Shown: positions 1 to 7,218 of the stretch, one piece after another
Layout: each line of letters opens with the position of its first letter
Position numbering within the stretch: position 1 is the first letter of the stretch
Assembly: GCA_030059665.1 (NCBI GenBank)
Contig: JANVYR010000001.1
Span: 627,548 to 687,105 of the forward strand
DNA length: 59,558 bases
Direction of reading: 5' to 3'
Origin: Candidatus Calditenuis fumarioli
Lineage (GTDB): Archaea; Thermoproteota; Nitrososphaeria_A; Caldarchaeales; Calditenuaceae
Position numbers and translations under genes: made by a program
Notes under the pieces: model-generated
Database searches by the model: none
Seen by the model: only the letters and a program-made list of their open reading frames with translations
What the model was told of the DNA's origin: nothing

Positions 1-402
1 CCTGGTCTCCTCATCGTCCGCTTCGCGTGACAGTTGCTTTACAAGTTTCAGGTGCGATTTCGTCGTCGTGTATTTGTGCAGAAGCCTTCTGACCTCCAGC
101 TCCTTTCCTGTGAGCTCCCTGAAGAGGTGTTCCGGTATTCTAGCTAGGGCCCTGGCGTCGTCCTCGTCGCTCTTCGTCTCCCTGTACTTCTCTATGACAT
201 CAGTCCTCCTCAGGTAGAATATCCGGACGCCTCTAGCTAATAGCTCCTCGAACTCCCTAAATCTGCTCGGTAGTATCGCATCCACGTACAGCTCGTCTCC
301 GGCCTGAGCGGGTATGTCGCTGAGCTTCCTGAACCTCTTAACGACACCGTCGGCCACTACCACGTGATCCTTCCTCCAGTGGACGTCGGCGTAGATCTTC
401 AT
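1..402 (-). CDS. IS110-like (DEDD) transposase-type protein, N-terminal part
   Basis: The frame starts with ATG at 402 and runs off the left edge after 134 codons without a stop, so the C-terminus is missing. The N-terminus has an RNase-H-like layout: a first strand with Asp near residue 6 (YADVHW), a second acidic strand near 41 (YVDAILPS), a segment like the IS110 Lys/Asn strand (RIFYLRRT), and SDEDDARALA at about 78-87, which resembles the KTDRxDARxLA motif of IS110 DEDD transposases. The frameshifted gene at 50833-51857 is a clear relative. IS110 enzymes are recombinases, but the rest of the protein cannot be seen, so a non-transposon DEDD nuclease is possible. Codon use is less GC-biased than in the neighbouring genes. 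Confidence 0.6.
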   Translation of the reverse strand, partial: MKIYADVHWRKDHVVVADGVVKRFRKLSDIPAQAGDELYVDAILPSRFREFEELLARGVRIFYLRRTDVIEKYRETKSDEDDARALARIPEHLFRELTGKELEVRRLLHKYTTTKSHLKLVKQLSREADDEETR

Positions 403-425
403 ATCACATCACCTGCATAACCTGC

Positions 426-533
426 ATGAACGTCACCGTCAGCAAGTCATATGATGGCGATCTATATCTGATCGTAATAGAGAAGGCAGGAGAAGCAGGG
501 ATTGATGTTAGGAACGTTGTGCGATATGTGTAG
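426..533 (+). CDS. possible 35-residue ORF, unknown
   Basis: A short frame from ATG to TAG, antisense to the upstream region of the DEDD gene. The predicted peptide has alternating hydrophobic stretches (DLYLIVIEKAGE, IDVRNVVRYV) that look more protein-like than chance, but there is no clear promoter or ribosome site and no family is recognised. It may be the tail of an eroded gene or simply spurious. Confidence 0.2.
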   Translation: MNVTVSKSYDGDLYLIVIEKAGEAGIDVRNVVRYV

Positions 534-571
534 AGGATCGATCCTTCCATATCTCAAATTAACCTCCAACT

Positions 572-601
572 CCGGGCGCTCTACCGCTGAGCTACGGGCC
601 C
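572..601 (-). tRNA. isolated 5' half of a tRNA gene
   Basis: Read on the minus strand from 601, the sequence begins GGGCCCGTAGCTCAGC and continues to GAGCGCCCGG. This is a standard acceptor 5' strand, U8-A9, a complete D arm and the 5' strand of the anticodon stem. It then diverges: the next bases (AGTTGGAGG) give neither U33 nor a matching 3' stem, and no T arm or CGGGCCC acceptor partner exists between here and base 1. The amino-acid identity is unknown because the anticodon is missing. It could be a tRNA broken by insertion, an integration scar or a split-tRNA 5' half. Confidence 0.6.
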
Positions 602-725
602 TTCTCCGGGGGCTCCGCCAAGGCTGAACTCATCACCAAGCAGCATTCACCTCCCCGGTCATCGCCCCGTCAAGGACGAATCACCTATCACTTCAACTTA
701 ACCGTCCAAGCCAGGCAGGGGAACC

Positions 726-733
726 GGTTTAAA
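726..733 (+). promoter_or_regulatory. TATA-like box of the asparagine-synthase-like gene
   Basis: A GGTTTAAACC stretch centred about 30 bases before the TTG at 760, spacing that suits a leaderless transcript. Confidence 0.4.
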
Positions 734-759
734 CCCGTAGGGCACAACGGGCTGCGGGA

Positions 760-2010
760 TTGGTCATCTACGCGGTGACGTGGGCGCAAACACCTGTTCA
801 CCACGCCCGCCACCACGACGTCATGCTCTCCGCCGCGAGGGCCTGGGGGAGGTTCGAGCTGCTCGTCGACCGATCGCCGGTCACGCCGGACGTCTTCGCG
901 GAGGAGAAGCCCAGGTCTGCGGTAACGGTCCTGTACTCGGGCGAGAGGCCCGTCAAGGTCACGAGGCGCTCGGTGGTGGTCGAGCTTACGCCGAGGGCCG
1001 CGGAAAGCAGCGTTCGCGACCCCGAGTTCTTTCTGAGGGTTGAGGTCTGCGAAGACGGCATCCGTGTCGAGACCGACCACTTCTCCTCGGTTCCGGCACA
1101 CGCGGTCCACTGCGGCGTCGCCTGCCTCCTCCCCTTCCCAACCAGTTCGGTTGGACCATTCCGTCTGATCCGCAGGCTGCCTCCGTTCACGTCGGCGAGG
1201 ATCGACGCGGAGGGGCTCTTCACGGTCACCGAGAGGGCAGAGAACGTCGAGAACGTCGTCAACCCTGAAGCTCTCCTGCAGGACCTCACCGAATCGATCT
1301 CGAGGAACGTGGGAAACAGGTGCGCGATCGCCTTCTCCGGAGGGCTCGACAGCGCGGTCCTGCTCTCGCTCATCGCCTCTACCGGGAGGAAGGTGCTCGC
1401 GGTGACGGTCGGGATGAGGGGGTCGGAGGACGTGAGGAGGTCGACCGCTGTGGCTATGGAGATGGGGGCAGATCACGTGGTCTGCGAGCTGGACGAAGAG
1501 GAGGTGCGAGACCTCTCCGCTTACCTGAAGCGCGTCCTTGACCTCCGGAGGCCCATGGACCTCGCTCTGGGAGTCATCTTCCACAGGGTCGCGCTCGAGT
1601 CGGCGAGGAACGGGTTCAGGCAGCTGATCTCCGGACAGGGAGCCGATGAGCTCTTCGGGGGATACGCGAAGTACCTCAGGGCCTACAGGCAGCACGGACC
1701 GCGCGGCGCGGAGCTGGAGATGCTCAGTGACCTCGAGGAGCTCTGGGGGTGGGGGATCGTGAGGGACTTCAACGCCGCGGCCCTCGGAGGCTGCCACCTC
1801 ACGCTGCCGTACCTGAGCAGGAGGGTGATCGCCCGTGCCCTCTCGGCGGGGACGGAGCTGAAGGTCGACGGCCAGCGAAGGAAGCTCTTGCTGAGGGCCA
1901 TCGCCCGTGAGCTCGGCCTACCGGGTTCCGTCGTGGAGGGTGAGAAGAAGGCGGCGCAGTACGGGAGCAAAGTCGAGCGGGCGGTGAGGAAGGTCCTCGG
2001 GATGAAATGA
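760..2010 (+). CDS. asparagine synthase-like PP-loop protein
   Basis: A 416-residue protein starting at TTG. The C-terminal half is the asparagine synthetase/PP-loop ATPase fold: the pyrophosphate loop AFSGGLDSAVLL is at about 191-202 and the second ATP-site motif SGQGADELFGGY at about 291-302. The N-terminal ~180 residues do not begin with Met-Cys and show no class-II glutaminase motifs, so a glutamine-dependent asparagine synthetase is doubtful. Archaeal proteins of this shape are usually annotated asparagine synthase-related; the acceptor is unknown. It is a single gene ahead of the convergent glutamine synthetase. Confidence 0.8.
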   Translation: MVIYAVTWAQTPVHHARHHDVMLSAARAWGRFELLVDRSPVTPDVFAEEKPRSAVTVLYSGERPVKVTRRSVVVELTPRAAESSVRDPEFFLRVEVCEDGIRVETDHFSSVPAHAVHCGVACLLPFPTSSVGPFRLIRRLPPFTSARIDAEGLFTVTERAENVENVVNPEALLQDLTESISRNVGNRCAIAFSGGLDSAVLLSLIASTGRKVLAVTVGMRGSEDVRRSTAVAMEMGADHVVCELDEEEVRDLSAYLKRVLDLRRPMDLALGVIFHRVALESARNGFRQLISGQGADELFGGYAKYLRAYRQHGPRGAELEMLSDLEELWGWGIVRDFNAAALGGCHLTLPYLSRRVIARALSAGTELKVDGQRRKLLLRAIARELGLPGSVVEGEKKAAQYGSKVERAVRKVLGMK

Positions 2011-2061
2011 GGTGGTAGAAAGCTCGGAGAGACGCGCCCGTGCCGGAGGTGAAGTAAGGCA

Positions 2062-3540
2062 TCAGACGTCGAAGTAGAGGTAAAACTCGTATGGGTGCGG
2101 CAACGCGCTCACCGCCTTGAACTGCGCCATCTCGATCTCCACCAGGGCGTCCACCACGTCGTCCGGGAACACCGGCCTGAGGAACTCCCTGTCGGAGAGG
2201 AGGGCATCCACCGCCTCCTTCAGGCTCCCCGGCAGCTCCCTTATCCCGAGCTCCCTCCTCCGCTCCGGCGTCAGGTGGTAGATGTTCTCGTCGACCGGAT
2301 CCCCCGGGTCGATCTTCCTCCTGATCCCGTCGAGCCCAGCGCAGAGGATGGCCGCGAAGCAGAGGTACGGGTTTGCGGACGGGTCGGGCGTCCTGAACTC
2401 GATGCGCTTGGACCTCGCAGCCCCGGGCGTCCCCTTCAGGTATACCGGAACCCTGACGTTCGCGGACCTGTTGGACCTGCTCCACGCGATGAAGATCGGT
2501 GCCTCGTATCCCGGAACGAGTCGCTTGTAGGAGTTGGTGGTGGGTGCCACGATCGCGGCGAGCGCCCTGCTGTGCTCGAGCAGCCCTCCTATGAAGTACC
2601 TGGCCAGCTGGCTCAGCTCCGCGTAGCCGTCGTTCGGGTCGTAGAAGAGGTTGACGCCGTCCTTCCAGATGCTGACGTGGACGTGCATCCCGGAGGCGTT
2701 GTCGCCGTAGATCGGCTTCGGCATGAAGGTCGCTATCAGGCCCATCTGCTTCGCCACGTTACGCGCCACGTACTTGTATGTCTGGGCCTTGTCGGCCATC
2801 CTCACCAGCGTGTCATACCTCATGTCGATCTCGCACTGGCCTGCGGTGGCCACCTCGTGGTGGTGGGCGTCGATCTGGATGCCGAAGTAGTCCAGCAGGT
2901 AGGAGCTGACCAGGTTCCGGTACTCCATCAGCGTGTCCTGCGGCGGTGCGGGGAAGTACCCCTCCTTGTACCTGATCGGGTAGGAGTCGCCATGGGCCCT
3001 GCTGTTCCACGCCCCCTCCTTCGACTCGATGGAGAAGCTCATCCCCTTCTGCGGCACAGAGACGTCCCACTCGACCCGGTCGAAGACGAAGAACTCGATC
3101 TCCGGGCCCCAATAGGAGACGTCGAAGCCCTGCTCCCTCAAATACTGCTCCGCCCGCTGCGCAACGTACCTCGGATCCCTAGTGAACCTGCCCTCGCCGA
3201 ACCCCCTGTAGACGTCGCAGATCATCCTGGCGGTCTTCCCTGCCTCCTGACCCCAGGGAAGAAGGGCGAAGGTCGTCGGGTCGGGCTTCAGGACCATGTC
3301 GGACTCGTGGATCTCGGCGAAGCCCCTTATCGATGAGCCGTCCAGCTTCGGAACGCCCTCCGCGAACCTCGACTCGTCGAAGTACTCGGCCGTCACGGTC
3401 ACGTGCTGCAGCTTCCCCGGCAGGTCCGTGAACTGGAGGTCGATGAACCTCACGCCCTCCTGCCTGATCAGCCTGATCACCTGATCAGCCGTCGCCTCCC
3501 AAGGAATCGCACCGCTCTTCTCGTACACCTGAAGGACCAT
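2062..3540 (-). CDS. glnA: glutamine synthetase, type I
   Basis: Condenses glutamate and ammonia to glutamine with ATP in the cytoplasm. Family motifs in order: DGSSIRGF at about 67-74, GPEIEFFVFD at 145-154 (metal-binding glutamates), DAHHHEVATAGQ at 224-235, NASGMHVHVS at 281-290 and the C-terminal EFRTPDPSANPY at 381-392. The ATG at 3540 gives 492 residues; a TATA box about 29 bases upstream supports it over the longer in-frame start at 3606. It faces an Lrp/AsnC regulator across about 105 bases, so the regulator probably controls it. Slightly longer than many GSI proteins but intact. Confidence 0.96.
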   Translation of the reverse strand: MVLQVYEKSGAIPWEATADQVIRLIRQEGVRFIDLQFTDLPGKLQHVTVTAEYFDESRFAEGVPKLDGSSIRGFAEIHESDMVLKPDPTTFALLPWGQEAGKTARMICDVYRGFGEGRFTRDPRYVAQRAEQYLREQGFDVSYWGPEIEFFVFDRVEWDVSVPQKGMSFSIESKEGAWNSRAHGDSYPIRYKEGYFPAPPQDTLMEYRNLVSSYLLDYFGIQIDAHHHEVATAGQCEIDMRYDTLVRMADKAQTYKYVARNVAKQMGLIATFMPKPIYGDNASGMHVHVSIWKDGVNLFYDPNDGYAELSQLARYFIGGLLEHSRALAAIVAPTTNSYKRLVPGYEAPIFIAWSRSNRSANVRVPVYLKGTPGAARSKRIEFRTPDPSANPYLCFAAILCAGLDGIRRKIDPGDPVDENIYHLTPERRRELGIRELPGSLKEAVDALLSDREFLRPVFPDDVVDALVEIEMAQFKAVSALPHPYEFYLYFDV

Positions 3541-3564
3541 TCTCGCGACGCTCAACCCCCACCC

Positions 3565-3574
3565 AAATATAAGG
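3565..3574 (-). promoter_or_regulatory. TATA box of glnA
   Basis: On the minus strand CCTTATATTT, centred about 29 bases from the ATG at 3540; a consensus-like archaeal TATA box implying a leaderless or nearly leaderless mRNA. Confidence 0.65.
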
Positions 3575-3606
3575 TTGGTGCATTCCACCCCACAAACGTC
3601 CATCAA

Positions 3607-3616
3607 GTTTTAAATA
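3607..3616 (+). promoter_or_regulatory. TATA box of the Lrp/AsnC regulator
   Basis: GTTTTAAATA lies 30-39 bases before the GTG at 3646. With the opposite glnA box it makes a compact divergent promoter region where the regulator could bind both genes. Confidence 0.6.
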
Positions 3617-3645
3617 ACAACGATGTTTGTTCAGGAATTGAGTTG

Positions 3646-4176
3646 GTGGCTGTGGAGCTTGACGAGATAGATTTGGCCATCTTGGGAGAGCTCATCGAGG
3701 ATGCGAGACGATCGTACAGGGAGATCGCGAAGAGACTGAACGTCTCTGTGGGAACGGTCGCGGCGAGGGTGAAGAGGCTGGAGTCTTTGGGCGTGATAAA
3801 GGGTTACTCGGCCATCGTGGACTACGAGAAGCTCGGGTACGAGCTGACGGTGGTGACGGAGGTGACCGTCTCGAAGGGCAGGCTCCTCGAGGTCCAGAGG
3901 GAGATATCGCTGATACCCAACACGGTCTCCGTCTACGACGTCACAGGTACGGTCGACAGCATCGTCGTCTCCAAGTTCAAGAACAGGCAGGAGGTGAGCA
4001 ACTTCACCAAGAAGCTCCTGAGCATCCCGTACGTCGAGCGGACCAACACCCACGTCGTCCTGACGGTCGTGAAGGAGGACCCGAGGGGGCCGCTGCTGAA
4101 GGAGCTGGGGAGGGCCCTGCCGGGAAGGGAGAGGATGCCGGAGGAGCCGAGGGAGGAGGTGGGAGGTTACGGGTAA
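3646..4176 (+). CDS. Lrp/AsnC-family transcription regulator
   Basis: A 176-residue regulator. Residues ~1-50 are the Lrp helix-turn-helix (ELDEIDLAILGELIEDARRS, then IAKRLNVSVGTVAARVKRL), followed by a RAM/ligand-binding domain to about residue 145 and a charged tail. GTG at 3646 is chosen because it follows a TATA box at leaderless spacing; TTG at 3643 and GTG at 3652 are close alternatives. It is divergent from glnA and followed after one base by a nitrilase-type gene, so nitrogen-responsive control is the natural inference. The effector amino acid is not known. Confidence 0.9.
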   Translation: MAVELDEIDLAILGELIEDARRSYREIAKRLNVSVGTVAARVKRLESLGVIKGYSAIVDYEKLGYELTVVTEVTVSKGRLLEVQREISLIPNTVSVYDVTGTVDSIVVSKFKNRQEVSNFTKKLLSIPYVERTNTHVVLTVVKEDPRGPLLKELGRALPGRERMPEEPREEVGGYG

Positions 4177-4177
4177 G

Positions 4178-5011
4178 GTGAGGGTGGCCATCGCCCAGAT
4201 CTCGAGCAGGATCGGCGACGTCCAGCACAACGCGGAGAAGCACCTGCGGCTGATGGAGGAGGCGGAGGCAGAGGGCGCTGACGTCGTCATCTTCCCGGAG
4301 CTCTCCCTCACCGGTTACGTTTTGAGGGACTTGGCTTACGAGGTGGCGAGGCCCTGCCGTGAGGCCGTCCGCAGGATGGTCGGTGAGGGACCCAAGCTCA
4401 CGTCGGTCATCGGCTTCGTCGAGGAGGTAAGGGACGGGGTGCTGAGGAACTCGGCGGCCGTGATCGGTTCCGGGAGGGTGATGGCCGTGATCCCGAAGTT
4501 CTACCTGCCGACGTACGGGCTCTTCGAGGAGGCGAGGTACTTCGCTCCCGGCGATCCGCTGAGGGACGTCAGGGTGATAGACGCGCCCTTCGGAAGGATG
4601 GGCGTGGCGATCTGCGAGGACCTCTGGCACCCCGAGCCCGCGGAGGCCCTCGTGAGGATGGGGGTCGAGCTCCTGGTCTGCATCGCGTCCTCGCCGGCGA
4701 GGGGGATCGGCCAGGGTCCGGAGGGAGAGCCTTGGATCGCCTCTGCCTGGAGGTCGATACTCGCGGCCACGGCGCTGATGAACTCGGTCCACGTCGTCTT
4801 CGTCAACCGAGTGGGGCCTGAGGACGAGGAGTACTTCTGGGGCGGCTCGATGGCCGTTGGCCCAGACGGCAGGATCCTGTACAGGGCGCCCCTGTACGAG
4901 GAGGGGCTCTTCGTCTGCGAGCTGGACCTGTGGGAGAACGCCAGGGCGAGGCGCTTCAGCTCCTTCAGGGTTCATCAGAGGGACTTCCACCGGCTCCTCT
5001 CGGAGCTCTGA
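4178..5011 (+). CDS. nitrilase-superfamily amidohydrolase
   Basis: A 277-residue carbon-nitrogen hydrolase. The catalytic triad is visible: Glu41 in FPELSLTGY, Lys107 in IPKFYLPTYG and Cys146 in ICEDLWHP. The CEDLW form and the YGLFEEARYF segment resemble the glutaminase domain of glutamine-dependent NAD synthetase, but no synthetase domain follows, so it may be a stand-alone amidase or an ammonia-supplying subunit. It starts one base after the Lrp gene stop and ends four bases before the CitG-like gene, so the three are probably co-transcribed. Confidence 0.85.
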   Translation: MRVAIAQISSRIGDVQHNAEKHLRLMEEAEAEGADVVIFPELSLTGYVLRDLAYEVARPCREAVRRMVGEGPKLTSVIGFVEEVRDGVLRNSAAVIGSGRVMAVIPKFYLPTYGLFEEARYFAPGDPLRDVRVIDAPFGRMGVAICEDLWHPEPAEALVRMGVELLVCIASSPARGIGQGPEGEPWIASAWRSILAATALMNSVHVVFVNRVGPEDEEYFWGGSMAVGPDGRILYRAPLYEEGLFVCELDLWENARARRFSSFRVHQRDFHRLLSEL

Positions 5012-5015
5012 GGCC

Positions 5016-5951
5016 TTGACGGGGTCGGCGCTCGAGGAGGTCGCGCACACCGTCGCTTCCGCAGCCACCAAGGCCCTGTTGGTCGAGGCCCTCGCCGCAC
5101 CGAAGCCTGGGCTTGTGGACAGGTACCGCGACCTGAAGGAGCTCAACGTCTTCAGGATGGCGGTGAGCGCGGTCTCGGCCTACCGGTGGTTCGCGAGGGC
5201 CGCCATCGGAGGTGCCAGAGGGTCGAGGGGTGTGGTGGGGAGGTGCGTGCTCGGAGCTGTCCGGGACTCGATCTCCTCCCAGCGCGGCGGCAACGCCCAC
5301 CTCGGCGCCCTGTTGCTGCTGGTCCCGCTCTGCGCGGCCGCTGGCAGGCTGATTTCCTCCGGGTCGAGATCGGGTGAGAAGGGCCTGCGGAGGGAGGTCG
5401 TCAAGGTGATGAGGTCAGCGGGTGAGGCCGATGCGGTCGACGTCTTCGCGGCCATCCGCGAGGCCAAGCCCGGAGGTCTAGGGAAGGTCGCGTACCTCGA
5501 CGTCACAGACCCCGAAACCTACCACGAGATCAGAAAGAGGCGGATCCGCCTCCTGGAGGCCCTCTCGGTATACCGGGGGAGGGACCTCGTCGCCGACGAG
5601 CTCGTCGAGGGCTACCCACTGACCTTCGAGGTTTGCCTGCCGGTCATGAGGCGTTACCTCGGGTCCACGAACAGGCTGGACGTCGCGGTGGTCAACGGCC
5701 TGCTGGCCGTGATGGCAGCTCGCCCTGACACGCACGTCGTCAGGAGGAACGGCCTTCACGTTGCCCGATACGTCTCCGACCTGGCAAAGGGCGCGCTGAG
5801 GCTCGGGGGGATCGCAACCCCGGCCGGGAGGAGGGCGGTCGAGCGCATGGACTCCTACATGAGGTCGAGGGACGTAAGGCCCGGCTCCTCGGCCGACGTG
5901 GTAGATGCGGCGCTCATGGCGCTCCTGCTCCTCCACCGCGTCAAGCCCTAA
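5016..5951 (+). CDS. CitG/MdcB-like (triphosphoribosyl-dephospho-CoA synthase family) protein
   Basis: A 311-residue protein starting at TTG 5016. Family features include APKPGLVDR near residue 28, GGNAHLGALLLLVPL near 92, DTHVVRR near 235 and the C-terminal PGSSADVVDAALMALLLL. In bacteria CitG makes the prosthetic-group precursor of citrate lyase from ATP and dephospho-CoA. No citrate or malonate lyase genes are in this window, so the archaeal substrate is uncertain. It follows the nitrilase-like gene closely and its end overlaps the convergent folP-like gene by four bases. Confidence 0.75.
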   Translation: MTGSALEEVAHTVASAATKALLVEALAAPKPGLVDRYRDLKELNVFRMAVSAVSAYRWFARAAIGGARGSRGVVGRCVLGAVRDSISSQRGGNAHLGALLLLVPLCAAAGRLISSGSRSGEKGLRREVVKVMRSAGEADAVDVFAAIREAKPGGLGKVAYLDVTDPETYHEIRKRRIRLLEALSVYRGRDLVADELVEGYPLTFEVCLPVMRRYLGSTNRLDVAVVNGLLAVMAARPDTHVVRRNGLHVARYVSDLAKGALRLGGIATPAGRRAVERMDSYMRSRDVRPGSSADVVDAALMALLLLHRVKP

Positions 5952-6790
5952 CCGCGCACCGGCCTGCCGATGAAGGCAGAGGCCATCCTGACGGCGTCCA
6001 ACGTCTCCCTAACGTTGTGCGTCCTCACGACGTCCGCGCCCTGCAGTACCGCGATCGCCTCCGAGGCTATCGAGCCGTACAGCCGCTGCTCCGGATCCTC
6101 CCTTCCCGTCAGCTTCCCGATGAAGCTCTTCCTCGAGCACCCGATGAGTACAGGCCTACCGAGGGCCCGGATCTCCCGCAGCCTCCGGAGGATCTCCAGG
6201 TCGACCTGGTACCACTTCAGGTCCCTGTGGTTCCGGTGGAAGCCTATCCCCGGGTCTATCAGGATCCTCTCCTCCTCTATCCCGGCGTCCAGCGCGGCCT
6301 CCACCGACGCCCTCAGCCTCCGGATTATCCCCTCGATCACGTCGCCCGATTCCACATCGCGCGCCATCAGGACGAGCGCCGCTCCGCTCTCGGCTATCTC
6401 CCTGAGGACGGGTTTGAGGTGGGCGAGCCCGTAAACGTCGTTGACGGCTTCAGCGCCCATCCTCAGCGCCTCCAGCACCGGCCTCGGCCTGAACGAGTCC
6501 ACGGACACGGGCAGGTCGGTCGCGTCCCTTATCGCCTTCAATGCCCACCTGATCCTCTCCGCCTCCGTCTCCTCGTCGATCCAGGACTCGAGGTAAGGCG
6601 CCGAGGACATCGCTCCCAGATCTATCACATCAGCCCCCTGCTCCTCCATCTCCGATGCGGCCCGTGCGACCTCCTCGGGAGACCTCCTGACCGATCCCTT
6701 GTAGAAGGACTCCGGGCTGACGTTGATCACGCCCATCAACCTGACCGGCAGGCCCTCTCCTACCTCGACCCTCCCTATCCTGGCCCTCAT
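5948..6790 (-). CDS. folP: dihydropteroate synthase family protein
   Basis: A 280-residue TIM-barrel pterin-binding enzyme, close to the usual length for DHPS. Motifs: LMGVINVSPESF at 18-29, DLGAMSSAP at 57-65, SVDSF at 96-100, ND at 117-118, DPGIGFHRN at 179-187, GCSRKSF at 217-223 and RTHN near 258. DHPS joins dihydropterin pyrophosphate to p-aminobenzoate. Archaea use both folate-type and methanopterin-type C1 carriers, so the exact product is not settled. It is convergent with the CitG-like gene. Confidence 0.88.
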   Translation of the reverse strand: MRARIGRVEVGEGLPVRLMGVINVSPESFYKGSVRRSPEEVARAASEMEEQGADVIDLGAMSSAPYLESWIDEETEAERIRWALKAIRDATDLPVSVDSFRPRPVLEALRMGAEAVNDVYGLAHLKPVLREIAESGAALVLMARDVESGDVIEGIIRRLRASVEAALDAGIEEERILIDPGIGFHRNHRDLKWYQVDLEILRRLREIRALGRPVLIGCSRKSFIGKLTGREDPEQRLYGSIASEAIAVLQGADVVRTHNVRETLDAVRMASAFIGRPVRG

Positions 6791-6885
6791 CCGGAACCGG
6801 ATGCGCGGCCGTCCCTATCAAGCGTCCTCCGCATCGCGCTACGAAAGGAAACGTTGATCACCCGCCTGGAGCGAGTAAACCCGGA

Positions 6886-7206
6886 ATGTCGGAGGAAGAG
6901 ATAACGGTGGAGAAGGTGCTGGAGGCGCTGAAGATGGTCTACGACCCCGAGATACCGGTGAACGTGGTGGACCTCGGCCTGATCTACGACATCCAGATCA
7001 ACCAGCAGGAGCGGTCGGTCTACGTCAAGATGACGCTCACCGCACCCGGCTGCCCGGTCGGTTTCCTCGTGGTCGAGCAGGCGAAGGAGGCCATCAGGTC
7101 CATGATACCCTCGGTGAAGAAGGTCGATGTGGAGCTGACCTTCAACCCGCCCTGGACGCCCGACAGGATGAGCGACGAGGCCAAGGAGATACTGGGCTTC
7201 ATCTGA
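6886..7206 (+). CDS. MIP18/SufT-family (DUF59) Fe-S maturation protein
   Basis: A 106-residue protein nearly filled by the DUF59 domain: VLEALKMVYDPEIPVNVVDLGLIYDI at about 10-35, TAPGCPVGFLV with the conserved cysteine at about 51-61, and FNPPWTPDRMSDEAKEILGF at the end. Relatives (PaaD, SufT, MIP18/CIA2) help deliver iron-sulfur clusters to target proteins. SufC and an A-type carrier also occur in this window, but not next to it. It is a single gene divergent from folP. Confidence 0.88.
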   Translation: MSEEEITVEKVLEALKMVYDPEIPVNVVDLGLIYDIQINQQERSVYVKMTLTAPGCPVGFLVVEQAKEAIRSMIPSVKKVDVELTFNPPWTPDRMSDEAKEILGFI

Positions 7207-7218
7207 GGTCTATTCGCG

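Larger units (their letters stand above)
403..759. other. gene-poor stretch between DEDD gene and asparagine-synthase-like gene
   Basis: Bases 403-571 are relatively AT-rich and lie upstream of the DEDD gene; in IS110-group elements this side carries the non-coding end, but no structure was proved here. A tRNA 5' half sits at 572-601 and one weak small ORF at 426-533. Bases 602-725 hold nothing recognisable. A TATA-like box for the next gene lies near 728. Confidence 0.5.

Noticed and set aside
403-571. Intron-containing complete tRNA reading leftwards from 601
   Set aside because: No 3' exon with a T arm and a CGGGCCC acceptor strand is present before the DEDD gene.
2095-3336. Long plus-strand frame opposite glnA
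   Set aside because: Arg/Pro/His/Leu-rich shadow of the glutamine synthetase gene, with no promoter or domain.
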